Source of the DNA: Aspidapion aeneum
Taxonomy: Eukaryota; Arthropoda; Insecta; Coleoptera; Brentidae
Length of the DNA: 64,000 nt
Reading direction: 5' to 3'
Assembly: GCA_963576565.1 (NCBI GenBank)
Contig: OY755038.1
Span: forward strand, 202,031,013-202,095,012
Every line of letters begins with the position of its first letter. Within the stretch, counting starts at the first letter, position 1. This document shows, piece by piece, positions 43,051 through 57,600 of this stretch. The notes beneath the pieces were generated by a model, which ran no database searches, was not told the DNA's origin, and saw only the letters and a list, made by a program, of their open reading frames with translations. The position numbers and the translations under genes are program-made.

Positions 43051-44875
43051 GTAAGTAATTCATGCAAGTTTCAACTTACATTAACTTTAAAAGTTCCTTT
43101 AAGACATGCATCTTAAACTGTAAGTGTTATCATTCTTGCAAATACTTATGTCAACCCTTATTTTAATGTTCTGTTTCAAAGATTATAAACTCCTTTTTTA
43201 TTAATATTTATATCTTTTTTAAAAAAATTATTGGTCTATGATTACTTCAATAACATATTATTCGAACAAACAATTTTCATATTCCTTGCACAGTTGTATG
43301 CATATATAATATTTCTACCATTACCTGTAAACATTTTAAATAGTGTAAGTTTACCTTAGATAGTTATTTTACTATACTCCCTGCCCACAATAACAATCAA
43401 TCACACGTAGTGGTTGTTTAGTCGAAAGGAAGTATATAAGTATTTGTTTTATTAAACATTGTAAAAGAAGTAAGATAAAGGAATAAAACAAATTTAAAGG
43501 AACATATTGACCATAAGTAGGAAGAAGGTAGAAAATGTTCTTAAGATTTTACAAGTTATTTACAAACTGAAACTATTGAACAATATCTTATAAGAAATCG
43601 AGTTATTTTAAAGCGCGCGTCAATAAAAAACCAAATTTTTATTTTTTAGATTAAAGTATTCCCAAAACTCAAATCTTTCGACAAAAAAGAATGATATAAA
43701 TGCAAGGATTGAAGACAATTTTATTATTTTTCCTTTAATTTTTTTCATCAGGCCAGAGGCTCATGAATAAGTGTTTTTTTTTCTGTTGTTCACATGTTTC
43801 CATTTTTAAAGAAACCTAGTATACTTTTAATGACTATAGAGGCTCATTAATATGGTAAAATCAAAACGTTCTATTTTGTATTAATCGTAAACTTTAAAAT
43901 AGCCGATTCGTAAATAGACAAATACTATTTTGACATGATATGAAATGATTTTTCTAAAATGTAAATGAGGGAGATTTTTTTTTGAAGAAACAGAAAAAGC
44001 AAAGAAAAACAAAAAACAAAAACTAAACAGTTGTTAGAAACAATCATTTTAAGCCCTTATTTATTTACTATTCGTATTTTAACGATTTTAAGAATGATTT
44101 TATAAATTTTTTGGATTACATTTTACCATAGCTCAATAAAATCATTCTTATTTTTTTTTTAAATAGTTACCTATTCTAACAATTTAAAAACTGACTGCAT
44201 TTTAATTTCAAAGCTGTTTTCTTGCAAAATATGTTTTGCATCAGTTTTTTTACCCCTACTTTTAAAATTTTATAGAATTAAACATTTTATACAATCAGTG
44301 GAAGACTTCGTGACCTTGTCATTTTTTTTTTAATTTTGTACATTTTGAGAAAAGGAAATTTTTATACCAAGCAGAAAAAACTGAAATTAAATGGATAACT
44401 TTGTGCAGTTTTGTATTTATTGATCCTAAACTACCAAGTTTAATATATTTTGAGAAAAATCTACTATTTAAGAAAAAATAAAAGTATTATTGTTTGTTTC
44501 TTAACCTACAAAACATCAGAGGTCTAATGCTAATCAGTAAAAGACCCCCAGTGATATGATTTTGAACGATATTCTTAGTCGTAATAATGTATCTTAGTGC
44601 AAAAACGTAACAATTTTTAAAAAACAAAACATTTAAAAATATTATAAATAATAAACTTTGAAAACTAAACAATTAATGATAAACTAACAACCAATATAAA
44701 TTTATTGATAATAAAAGAAAAACACAATAAATATTTATTAATAAGTAAAACAATAGAATAAGAGATAAATAACAGTTCCAAGACTTGGCATTGTAATGAA
44801 AATGTTTAACTGTTGGAAGAAAATGCTTGTTTTTGCTAATATAAAAAATCTAGTTTTATCTTTATGTTGTTGAGA
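43051..44875. other. AT-rich stretch, no further exon identified
   Basis: Any continuation of the candidate plus-strand gene should lie here or further right. TTTTATAG at about 44271 followed by a 19-codon frame would fit the phase but has no supporting homology. No repeat ends recognised. Confidence 0.3.
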
Positions 44876-44879
44876 TTGA

Positions 44880-45090
44880 TCAAGGTTTAAATGGGAGTAA
44901 CTGTGCTCTGCCTATAGTTACCTTGTTTAACCTATTTTAGGTTATCAGTAAATGTTATAAATATTATAGTGATGGTATGGAACATTGAGGCATACTACCA
45001 AAACATACCACTTTCTGAGACTATTTAAACATTTTGTGCAGGTGACTATGGTTTATCGTATCAACGGCTTTCCCTAAATCGTTAAAAAGT
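44880..45090 (-). pseudogene. LINE reverse transcriptase fragment, second copy
   Basis: Minus strand: D-L-G-K-A-V-D-T-I-N-H-S-H-L (degraded motif A) and S-M-P-Q-C-S-I near 44990. Covers the same RT region and strand as 42430-42645. Confidence 0.6.
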
Positions 45091-45420
45091 TACTATTTCC
45101 ATCTGTTATTTAGATCCTGCTTTATTTAATTTTTTTCTCGATTATTAATGAGTTCAATTGTATTTTGTGTTATTTGGAGCTTTGTCGAAGGTAGCTGTGG
45201 CAATTTTAAACTGGTTTCCAAGTTGTTGTGTATTCAAAGCTTTATTTATAGACTAAGCTCTATCTAAAACGGTGGTTATTAATTTTTTGTTCTTAAATTT
45301 GCTTTGGGAAAACCAGTGTTCAAATATTTTTAGATCGGATAAGCTAATTTATTAAGACTTTGTGGTAGTTGTTTTTACAAACTTTTGGAAATTAATTATT
45401 TGATTTGGTGGAAACTACAA

Positions 45421-45603
45421 CTACGGCAGAATATCGCAACTACATGCAGCTCCTCCATTTCCCGCGGGACATACTTCCCGACACCAAAGGCCCCAGTCCA
45501 ATATCTGCGGTACAGTAGCATCCATTAGAGAGAAATCACCGGAATAGGAGTTTGTCGTGTTTACGAAAGCTTTGTAGACGTCGCAGGTTTGGCAGCCCCA
45601 AAT
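45421..45603 (-). CDS. Terminal exon A of the cysteine-rich gene
   Basis: Acceptor TTTTTCATTCCAG; 60 codons and TAG. Starts I-W-G-C-Q-T-C-D-V-Y-K-A-F and ends with W-C-R-E-V-C-P-A-G-N-G-G, then A-A-C-S-C-D-I-L-P. Cysteine spacing matches exon B. Denser G+C than its surroundings, as expected for selected coding sequence. TTTATT at 45241-45246 (AATAAA on this strand) is a possible polyadenylation signal. Confidence 0.78.
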   Translation of the reverse strand: MWGCQTCDVYKAFVNTTNSYSGDFSLMDATVPQILDWGLWCREVCPAGNGGAACSCDILP

Positions 45604-48600
45604 CTGGAATGAAAAACATTATTTAGACAGTTTTTTGGGCTTTATGTTTTAAAAGGCTCACCTTTCGAACACGCATTAAAAGTGCGTTCGAAAGACCGTT
45701 GACATGTATTATAGACAGGGAATGAGAGAGAAGAAGCTAATAATATAGAGCTATATTATTTTATAACTTATCTTAAAACGTCTCTATCAAAACATCCCGT
45801 TCTGAGGGTGAAAGAGATACGTTTTATTAATACGACAAGAACTTTCGCACAGTAAACACCGTAAAGATTCATTTTGAACTTATCTCAGAATGCCGTGGAC
45901 ATCAGTGTGGAGGTAGTGGTTTTCTCGTCACTTGTCTATTCAAGTAGCTTAACTGTGTGTTTTCATGATATTTTTGAAATAAAATAAATGTTCTTTTTAA
46001 AGAAAAAACTAAGAACTATTTTCTTAACCGATATGATAGTACGGCAGTGTACTATGTGTAAAAAACTTGATGTTTTGGATGAAAAAAAAAACGTGCGTAG
46101 AAACCAAGGGCGGCTCTAGACCCAAATTCTGGGGAGGGGGGTACTGGTCAAGCGGTGACTGTAAATTAGGGCACACCGGAAAGATCCCCATAGGAAAAGA
46201 GGGCACACGTCAAAAAGCGCACGTGGATAAAAGCGCACACGGAAAATAGCGCATATAGTAAAACAGTGCACAATGAAATAAAGTTAAGCTTCTAGAATTT
46301 AAATGTTTTATGTAAAAAAGTAACTGGTTAGGTTATTAGACCATTTCGCCACAAAAAAGACGAGAGTATTTATGTTAAAACTCATAAAATTTTGTGTTTT
46401 AAAAAATTAAAAATTTTTAAAACCTATGAAACTTACACGGGCACACGAAATAAAAAATTGGTCTGTACCTTTGATCAGACCTACCTATCTATATAAGTTC
46501 TTCGGCGCGCTGAATCCGAATGCGGAGTTCATTTTGACCGTACACCATATAACTGCAAAAAATTTCAGTTATGAAAATGTATAAAAAAAGTAGTTCTGCA
46601 CAGTGGTCAAATAGTCTCTGATTTTTTTTTAATTGAGGTGGGTCTTATCAAGAGACCCTGTATATATGACATATTTTAAAGAATTAAAGCCGCAAAACAA
46701 ACTTATCAAAGGAGGGAAATATTGGTCCTCTATACTCTAGCCTTGTTTAGAGAGAGACGCACCTTAAGCATCGGAAAATAAAAATAAACGTTTTTTGACA
46801 AACATTTACAGGGGGGTGACGAACAAACCTGGTTGTTTATAGTCCAAATTATACGCATTTGTAATGACGTCATTTTTGTTTATCTTTGTTTAGTATATTA
46901 TAACCAGCGGTGACAATAAACTTAAAAAAAAAGTAGTGTCAATCAAAAACATAATAACAAATATTGATTGGCAAAAATATCTACGCCATACGTTTTTTTC
47001 TCACCTGGTGACGTCATTACAAATGCGTATAATTTAAACTATATATGTTGCATGATGATTGATGTCACTCATCGCTGACAACATAAATTATTTTAGTGAA
47101 ACGCAAGAAAATAACATAACCAAAAAATGTCAGTTTTAGTGAGATGGGTACCTCGCGTCTTATCTAGTATAGTCCTTGCTAGAGTCCCTGTATGTTGACA
47201 TATTTGAATATATTATATCCAAATATGTCAACATACAGGGACTCTAGTCCTTGACATACGCAGTTACACAGTTTTGTAACTTTGACATGAAATAAATATA
47301 TTTCCTAACCAGACATATATTGGAAAGTAAATATGTCATGTTGGTATAAAATTAAAGGTAAAACTATCATTGTCTCTGGATAAAAAGATGCTGACTGTAG
47401 GTTCACAAGTTAAACGCATAGATAAAAAATTCAGCAAAAAGGTGTCAAACCACCACCCTTTAGAGGGTGGTGGTCAAACTTTTATTTTGTTTTATCTGTC
47501 GTTTAATTTATTTAACTTTTTTTGCATAAACGCAGAAAATGTTTTTAATGTTAACTTTCATTTTATTTGAAATTTACACCTATATAAACTTCTGATTAGA
47601 GCTGCCAATATACCCTGTAGCTAAAAACAAAAATTTACTTGACATAGATCAGCAAAGTATGTGAGTTCTTGTTTAATCTTACTTTTTATTAGCTGTTTGA
47701 TCGTATCATAACTCCATATTGGCATTACTACAGGGTAGGGTGTCTCATTATATTTTTCCCACCCTTTTAGACCATTAATAATTGATATAGGAATATACAA
47801 GAAATTGTGTTCGAATTCGCAAAATTTTTACTTTTAAATTGCATCTTCACTTTATTCCTGATGCATACCATATTTGACAGGCGCTCAAATTTGTAGTTTT
47901 TGTAAATTGGATGCTCTTATATTATTTAATTAATAGATTAGGCTTGGAAAATATTTTCCAAAAATACCTGAGACGCCGTAGTTTAGAGTCATAGTTTCTG
48001 AGATATTAACAATAATTTTTGTAAATTACAAAAGATAACAGTACCGCTCTTGTGTTAATTTTAGTATCCTTATTCCAAATTGTGTTAGTTGCCATGTATC
48101 AACAGTGACAATGACATGATGTGACAAGATATATAAACTTTGTTGTCGTTACCTGTTGTTATTTTGAGCGCCATTTAAACCGGGACTAACATAGTTCGAA
48201 ACAAGGACACTGAAATTAACACAAAAGTGGTAATGTTATTTTTTTATCATTTAAAAAATTATCGCTAATATTTCAGAAACTATTTATCAAAACTGCGACA
48301 TATGGAGTATTTTTGGAAAGTATATTCCAAGCCTAATCTATTAATTAAATAATATAGGGAGCATCCAATTTACAAAAACTATAAATTTGAGCGCCTGTCA
48401 AATACGGTAAGCATCAGAAATAAAGTCAAGATGCAATTTAAAAGTAAAAATTTCGCGAATTCGAACACAATTTCCTTTATATTCCTGTATCAATTATTAA
48501 TGGTCTAAATGGGTGGGAAAAAATATAATGAGACATCCTGTACATAAGCACAATAGACTCATAATTAGTGAAAAAGCATGAGGGCAGATTTGCTAAATGT

Positions 48601-51600
48601 CGATATTTTTAAGACATACCGTTAAATTTACAGTTCATTTTTAGTGAACTAGTTTGACCATAAAAACCATTTTGATGTGTATATTTTGATATGAATATAA
48701 ATATATTTGATATAAAGATAATATAATAAATAATAATAATAATTACTTGATATGATATTTCTCAAATATTACATTATATTTTTAAAATTTTAATAGATAC
48801 ATATTTGGACTATATATTGTGATATAAGTATATGTATGTTATTATAAATAAGTATATATGTTTATGCTAAAAATAAGAAGTAGATTTACATGGACCAAAT
48901 TTCTTAAAATAAGTGGTTAGACAATAATTTTTGATAATATTTAGTTAATATTTTAAGTCTGCATTAAAAAATAAAGGTTTGATGAAGCTGTCTGATTAGG
49001 CCTGTCATTACAATATATAATGTGTCTAAAACCAAGTAAAACTATCAATTCCTTTTGTAAAAATAGAGAGTTAACCATCGGTCCAAATCCTACAAGCATT
49101 TAGAGAGCTAAATTCCATTTGGATTTTATTTTAGAGCTTTCTCATCGGCAACATTTTGATGACAAAATGATAACCACTTCACGCTGAAAATGATGATAAT
49201 TCATATGTGAGTGGGCCTTGCATCCCTTCCACTGTGACCACCCAGTGGGTCTATTGTGGCTCACATTTGAGTGGTTTCCCACCACTGTATGCCGAATCTT
49301 TCAAAAAAGTTAGCTATCAGTTTGGGTGAGCCTCTGTTCAGATCTTCTGAATCAATCTGAAGTTTACCGAAAGTGTTCTAACATAAACGAGCAATAGCTG
49401 GACATTGGCACAGTACATGTCTAACTGTTATCTCCATTACGGGTGGCAGGATTGGATATTGTGTTACGTCGTTGGAAAGATTTCGTAAAAGGCTACAAAT
49501 AATGTTTCATCAACTTTTTTCTTGGACAGATCCCTCTTCTCTTATGACACCACAGAATACAAACAGTATGTATTCATAAAAATGGAACATTCATTTACGG
49601 GTGGCATGATTGAATGTTTCGATAGATCATCGGGAAGCTCTTTAAAAATTTTACAAGTAATATCAAAGAATTAAGTAATATGAAGACGTCATCAGAGAGG
49701 TAGAACTTGTCCAATAAAAAAATGGTTCGGTTGTTGTTTATAGCATTTTTTGAGAGCTTTCCAACGATGTATCACAGTATCCAATATTTCTATTTCTATT
49801 TCTATTGCCATCCGCAATGGAGATATTTCTATTTTTTTTAAATACAAACTGTTTGTACACTGATAAAGTCATAAAGGGACCTGTCCAAGAAAAAAGATGA
49901 TGGGTTATTATTTGTAGCATTTTTTGAGATATTTTCTACGATGTATTAAACAAGAAATCAAAAATACAACTTTAGAAGTCTAGAAATTGAAAGTATGCAA
50001 ATATTGTATCAGAAACGATTAGATGAAACATTAATAAACCCAGAAAGCTCATTTGGAGAGATATATACAAACATAGTAAAAACAAGCAAAGAACCTTTTG
50101 GAGGCCAAGATAATAGAAATAGCAATGAGATGGACGGTGGAAATACTGGAAATAGTCAAGAAGAAAAAACGCACATACTTAAATTTGCACAGTACTAAAG
50201 GGCAAAGAGACCTAGAAATCTACAGGGAGACAGAAGACAGCTAAGAAATTTGATACGCACGGAAAAAAATTTAATGTTTGAGCGCAAACGCCACGATATA
50301 AATACACACGTAGGAGATAGACAAAGTTCTGAAGTATGGAAATTCATTTCTACGGTAAAAAACTCAACAAAAGAAAAAGCAAACATCATCAAACCAGAAC
50401 CATGGATAGAGACAGGGACTGCTGCAGGAAACGAGACCCGAATATCTCTCAGCTTTTCTGAGGAGAGACATGGAGAGGAATAATAATAATAAAAAGCTCA
50501 AATCCGGAAAAGCTAGCGAACCTGGGGGAATGTACACTGGAATGGTCAAATATGAATTAGAGAAACTACTAGAAAATCTCACATATATTATCAAACCTGA
50601 TGATTGGAAAATTACATTCATACCCTCAATACATAAAAAAGGAAACAAGCTGGATTGCAACAATTACAAAGAAATGTCAGTAACGAGTACTCTTAGTAGA
50701 TTGTACGGTAGAATTCTTAGAGATCTAATAGAGAATGATTGTCATCCACAAGAACAAGAAGAGCAAAGTGGGTTTCGTGCAGTCAGATCTTGTAGTGATA
50801 ATGTTATTTGTCTTAAACAAGTAATTGAGAAAAGGGTGGCAATGTTAAAGCAAACTAATATCAATCATACATAAATAAAAGCGATAAAAGAACTATACAA
50901 AGGATCAAGATCTAAAATTCAAAAGAATTCCTGGTAACGAAAGGCTTAAGACAGGGATGTTGTATCTAAGTCTTTATAAAATATATCGCAGTAGCTCTAA
51001 AAAACTGGAAACATAAAGTACACGGCATGGGAACTTAACGACTGATTTACCATATACACACTACAGTTTGCTGACGACCAAGTTATTGTAGGTAATGATA
51101 TAGAAGGCATATGTGTATGATGAGAAAGTTAACGGAAGAATACCAAAAGTGGAGATTAACAGTGACCGTGGACAAGACACAGTACTTATGTATTGGAAAC
51201 GAATCAAGTGAGTTAGAACTAGACATTGGACAAACTATATCTCCATGTAATGAGAATGCATACTTGGGTGTCACATTTGATAAGATAAGACAAGAGCAGA
51301 CTGTAAAAACTGGAAAAAAGAATAGTAAAAACAATAAAGTACTGTATGGAGCAGTAAGATAAAAAAGAATGTAAAATTTAACATATATGAAACAGTGTCG
51401 CGTAACAGAAAAATACAAAACAAAAATGGAAAGTGTCGAAATGGATGCAATAAGAAGATCAATTAGAATATCTAGAACAGATCATATAAAGCAGGCCCTA
51501 GAATGGCAACCAATAGAGCATCCTAAACAGTCAATTTAAGGATCAATGAGTCAAAAAAAACTGACAGAAGATGATTGTCAGGATCGAAGGAGTTGGAGAA

Positions 51601-54600
51601 TAGGCGGACAACGTAGAAAAACGTTCTAAATCGACATAGTATTGGTAGTATTAAAACACATCCAATCCGGCCACCCGTAATGTAAATATTTGCATTTTTC
51701 TTTATACATACCTTTGAAGGGGGAAGTAACTAACTCCGATCGACTATCTCCCAGCGTTTTTTGTGTCTTAGTGTATCGACGAACACGGTGCAGCATTTCC
51801 AACTGGTAACTTCTAGTGAAATATTTTTAAATTAAATCCACGGACTATCTCAATATTTTTACCCAAGGAATCTACAGTTTTACTTTGTACCATTAGTTTC
51901 AGGACATATACAGGGTGTCTCATAACTTAGGGGTCATAGACCAACAAGTGATAGAGGTCATGTCTAATAAAAAAGTTTTTATAATGCATGGGTCAAAATT
52001 CTTTCTTTGTCAAGATACAGAGCATCACAGTTGGCGATGTTTTTATCTTTTTGATAATAAATTTTTAAAAAAACGCAGTAAAAATATAAAATTGGGTAAA
52101 GTCGTCTACTAGAGTAAGAGCGATAAACTGAAATAAAAATTATTTTGAAACAAATTAGTAGGTCAATTTTTTTTAGAAAAAACAATTTTTTTGGTATAAA
52201 CTTTTATAAATGCCGTATTAAACGCAATGTTTTTTTTTATGTTTTTTGTTATTAAAAACAAGTCTCTAGCGAGACATTAATAAAATATTATTGATATTTT
52301 TTAAACGAATAAGTAACCCAAAATTATTTTTTTTTAATTATTATTTTTTATATATTTTTGGAGGTTATTTTGACAGCCTGTATCTCCTCAAAAAAAGGAA
52401 TACCACAATTTTGAATCACAATTAGCTGTGTATTCAGCTGGATGTAACAGATTTTCTTTTTTTTGTAAAACCCTTTTTTCCCCACTTCTCTAACTTTAAA
52501 ATTCATATATCTTGAAAAACAGATGTGTGTTGACCCCCATGTTATACAAACTTATTTCTCGGAAATAACCGCCTCTACCACCTGCTAGCACTATGGTCCC
52601 TAAGTTATGGGACACACTGTATATAAATTTTGCATTTAAACTTCGATGTCAGTGATAGCAATGTCAGTGAGAATATTTAGTACAGTCGCATGCCGGTCCT
52701 TGTATTCCCTCTTTGCACTCCGAATTGCACCAGTCGTCCCACGCTGTTGCTCTATCTTCGCGTTTGGTGCCGTTCTTTCCGACCATATTGTAATAGTCGA
52801 TATAGATGGAACATGCTTGACAGCCCCAGATCTGGAAAGAATACATTAATTTTTACCATTGAAATGCATTTTTATAAGGTGTACAGCGTGTCCCATTTTC
52901 GATGGGATTAAATGGGCAACTCGGTTATTATTAAAGATATCAATTTTCTGATTGCATCTTACCGTGCTCATTTTTTGAGGCCTTAAAAATGGTGTAATCG
53001 GATTTTTGCTATACCCTGTAGTTTCGCTAATACAGGGAGTTTTTGAAAAAATTGCATTTTTAATAATCCCTTATATCTCGCTTATTTTACAAGATATTTT
53101 TATTCTGTAAAAACCTTTTTATAGCAACTTTTTTAGAAGAAAATAATGACGTTGTCAATTTTTTAAAATACTGTTTAATTTTTGAGATATGGTATTTATC
53201 ATAAAAAAATTAAATACAGACCTGTATTTATTTTATTACTATTTTGATTGGTTTCATGCTATTATTATCTTAAAATGATAAAACTTTAATATTTATTTGA
53301 TTTAAGGTTAAAAAAAATATTTAATATTTTAAAAAAAAGTTTAGTTCGGTTCGGAACCTGGAAATTTCCAACGTAAATATAAATTAAAAATTGCAAGACA
53401 CACCAGTTGAACGATTTTTAGTTTATCTGTTTTGAGACGTTAATTAAAAGATTTATAAATAAAGTAAAAAAACGTTAAAAAGTTACAAAAATAATATCAT
53501 AGTAATTATTTGATGGTAGCAAAGCAACTCATGAAAATCACTTTAACATAGAAAAACAAAAGTGTGGAACTGACATTGTCATTTTACTTGTCACTTTTGT
53601 GAATAGCTCACTCAAAATTATTCTAAACTGGCCAGAAATCGACCATATCCAGATTTTGAAAAATGTGATATGTTTGACTGCTTTATTCAAGCAACAAAAT
53701 CTAAATATTTAAACGGCAGAAATATTTTTATGCAAAATGCGCTAAGAAAAATTACTCAAAAATGCCAACAGTGTCTTACACTTAATGGCAACCAGTTTGA
53801 ACATTTATATCATTAAAGAAAAATTAGTTATTATTTTTTGTATTTGTCGTAGACTTTGCTTCAAATAAATCTTTAAATTAGCGTAAAACAATTTTAATTT
53901 GCTAAGTATGAAGACAGTTAAACTAAAAATCATTCAACTAGCAATTTGTAATTTATATTTATGTTGGAAATTTCCAGGTTCGAACTAAAATTTTTTTAAA
54001 AATATTAAATATTTTTTTTTAACCTTAAAACAAAAAAATATTAAATTTTTATTATTTTGTTATAATAAGAGCATGAAACCAATCAAAATAGTAATAAAAA
54101 AAATCCAGGTCCGTATTTAATTTTTTTATGATAAATACAATATCTCAAAAACTAAACAATATTTAAAAAAATTGACAACGTCATTTTTTCCTTTTAAAAA
54201 AGTTGCAAAAGGTTATTACAGAATAAAAATATCTTGTAAAATAAGCGAGATATAAGGGATTAATAAAAATGCAATTTTTTCAAAAACTCCCTGTATTAGC
54301 GAAACTACGGGGTATAGCAAAAATCTGATTACACCATTTTTAAGGGCTCAAAAAATGAGCACGGTAAGGTGCAATCAGAAAATCAATGTCTTTAATAATA
54401 ACCGAGTTCCCCATTTAATCCCATCGAAAATGGGACACGCTGTACACACATTTTGGCTTTTAGTTTGCTTGGGTAATGTCTTAGATTCTTACTCTGAGGG
54501 TAATGTCGTTTTGGATTTTAGTACGTTAATTTAATTTTAGATAAAGTACACAAATGCATACTTAACTGTACATCTCACAAGAAGCATATGCTGCGACATT

Positions 54601-57600
54601 TCACTTCACTGAAGCATCACTACACATTTTTGCACTTCACTGTTTGTCAAGTTTATACACTAGTAAAAATTGGTGAGTTTTAAATCTTATTTTGTAAAAT
54701 AATAATCTTGTCTCTGCATACACAAAAGGGGATTATTAAATAGAATTAAACAGTGATGTAAAGCGTCTTTTTCGTGGAGGATCCGTAAAACTATTTTTTT
54801 TTAGTTCTAGTAAAAATAACAAATAATTGCCAAAATACTTAATTTTTTTAATGTTTTATGCAGCGTCACATTTTATGTGCCTGTGGTGCTTAATTGCAAA
54901 GCTTAGACTTTCAAAACAACAAATAAAAACTATTTTGGTTTTTGCTGCCTGTTTGCCCCCCCCCCCCCCCCTTCACTTTGGTTCTTATGTAAATTTACTA
55001 AAAATTGATCTTTACTTTTCAGAAAAAAAACAAACATTGTTGTTGCAAACTTAAAAAAAAAAGTTATTTTTAATTTTTTAGTGACTGTTATTTGCATTGT
55101 TTTAGTCTTTCTTTTAAACAATTTCGTTTACTTGAACTCCCAGGTTTTCTTTAGCTGCAATAATAGGCACATATTTGTTCTACTTTGCGCGTTTTAGCAG
55201 CTTTTATTAGAGGAACTGTATACTGTATATCTTTTGAAATTTTATTGTTTCTAAACAAAAAGAAGATTATGTCAAAGAACGGCCAAAACACAAATTCTTA
55301 GATAATAAATAACCATTTCGTTTATTAAAAGCTGGCTAGAATATACTCCTAATAAGTCCCTCGTTTTTTGTTATGGTTTCCAGAATAAAAAAAACGCCAA
55401 GACATACATGCTTATAAATATTAAAATAACTAAACCCCTGACGGAGTAACATTTGTAGGAATTAGAAAAGAGATTGTAGGGCCTAAAACTATCACTTCAA
55501 ACAAAATGTGCTTATGTTTAAATGGTAACCATATACCTAATATTCTGACCGATTATGGCACATGTTTGAAGATGCAACAATCAAGGTTTTAACAATTGGA
55601 AGCACACAGATAACACTAATAGCTGTTACAATCAAGGCGTACATGATTCTAGCAATGAGAAGAACAACTATTTAATCATTGCAGTAACTATGCCGCAGAA
55701 GAGGTTTAAAACAACTAAAATAGCACTGCCACATTAGAAAATTAACCAGCGTTAAGAAAAACAAAAACCATTGACAAAATACACCATACACTTAAGTTCG
55801 AGCAGCATAAGTCTTAGATTCGTTTTCTAAACGGGAACATAACGAGTAAGGTCACACACTTTCAGAGCTGTAACAATAAGAACAACAATTCAAACATTGC
55901 AGGACCTAAGTCACGGATAAGGTCTAAAACAACTATAGTAGTACTGTCAAATTATAAAAATTTAACCTGCGTTAAAAACACTAAAAGAAGCCCCCCCCCT
56001 CCCAGACATATAATTTATTTTTTAGTTTATCAGCACCACTTATTTAAAATTTGTTACAAATTCTACTTAATTTTGAATATTGGCACCATAAATCTCCTTT
56101 AGGTACTAAATTTTACACCTCTGATCTATCAAAAACCGCTAAAAAAAATATTTTGATGTTTGCTGCCACTTTGGCCCCTCCCCCTCAAGCAATGAATATA
56201 ACAATGATAAACACAACAATTTAAACACTGTCACTCCTAAAAAATTAACTTAGATTTTAGAAAATAATCAACTTACGTAAAATACTCTGCCAATATATGG
56301 GCCCCTAAGCTCACACTAGGTACTATAGTTATAGTGTACGTGCGAGCTAATAAAACTAAGACCTGAAATATATCTCATTCAACTCCAGACTAAATTACCT
56401 TTTGTTTGATACCACACAAGCCATGTTTTGATTTAAACTCAAATTTTTAAAATCTACCCCCCCCCCCCTAAAAAAACAAAAACTAAAATGTATTTTGTTT
56501 AACTCCGGACTTAAATACCTTTCGTTTGATATCACACACGCCATATTTTCACGTAAACTCTAATTTTTGAAATCTTCCCCCACCTTTTTATTTGGCTTGT
56601 GTTCGGTGGATTTTGTTCATTTTTAAATGGGACCATCTCGACCCAAGACGCAGCCTAGGTACCAAATTTCATTAAAATCGGCCTAGCGGTTTTTGAGTTA
56701 TGCGCGTTGGTCGTTACAGACAGACATACAGACAGACAGACAGACAGACAGACAGACGGCGCGACAAAAAAGTTTCAAAATCATCTGAAACGCAAAGATA
56801 TATAAAAAATTTTGAAATCGGAGCAACTTTTTTTTTCTCGAAATTGAAATTAGGATCACCATAGCTCACACTACTATAGTATAGTATATGTGTGAGCTAA
56901 AATACTAAAATTACTGGAAAAGTACACTACAAACTGATAGTCGTAACTAATAGAAAAGTACGAGCAGATGTTGACCTAATCCGGATTTATGTAGAACTAA
57001 TAAGCTAATCTGTTTTGACACAACACTTTGAGAGCCTTTACAAGCAGGACTTCCATGAATATAACAATGCGAAACACAACAATTTAAGCACTTGACGTAA
57101 TCCATATTTATGTAGGTCTTAAAGCTGTTATCTGAATCAAATAGAACTGAAAAGCGAACCTGTTTTGACACAACACCTTGAGAGCTTTTACAAGCAGGAC
57201 TTACATGAATTAAACAATGAGAAACACAATAATTTAAACACCTTCACTCTTAAAAGAATTGACTCAGATTTTAGAAAAGAATTAACTTGCGTTAAAAACA
57301 CTAAAATTACCGAAAAATTAAGTCGTAGAACGGGAACAAAACGAGTAAGCTAACTCGTTTTGGCACAACACCTTGAGGGTTTTTACAAGCATAACACACA
57401 ACACAACACATTTTTAAGAATTGATTTGTGTTGAAACCCCAATAAACACTACAAAAAGACAACAAAAGCTCACCTAGTTGTAGCTGTCTAAAATAGCACT
57501 GTTACATTTAAAAAAATAACTTATGTTAAAAAATTTAAAGCACTAAAAATAAACATCAAAAGCTCACCTGGTAGTTGTAGCTGATACAGAAGGTCGAGCA

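Noticed and set aside
44271..44330. Possible 19-codon last exon for the unknown plus-strand gene
   Set aside because: Phase fits, but it ends in poly-Phe from a T-run and has no other support.
46024..46249. 60-codon ORFs on both strands with Pro/Gly-rich sequence
   Set aside because: Produced by a GC-rich repeat with GCGCAC and G-run motifs, not a gene.
56718..56757. GACA repeat considered as a CRISPR-like or regulatory array
   Set aside because: Plain tetranucleotide microsatellite in a LINE/SINE-like tail; no spacers.
57165..57353. Plus-strand ORF over the decayed module array
   Set aside because: Shadow of the minus-strand repeats, which match the real exon on the other strand.
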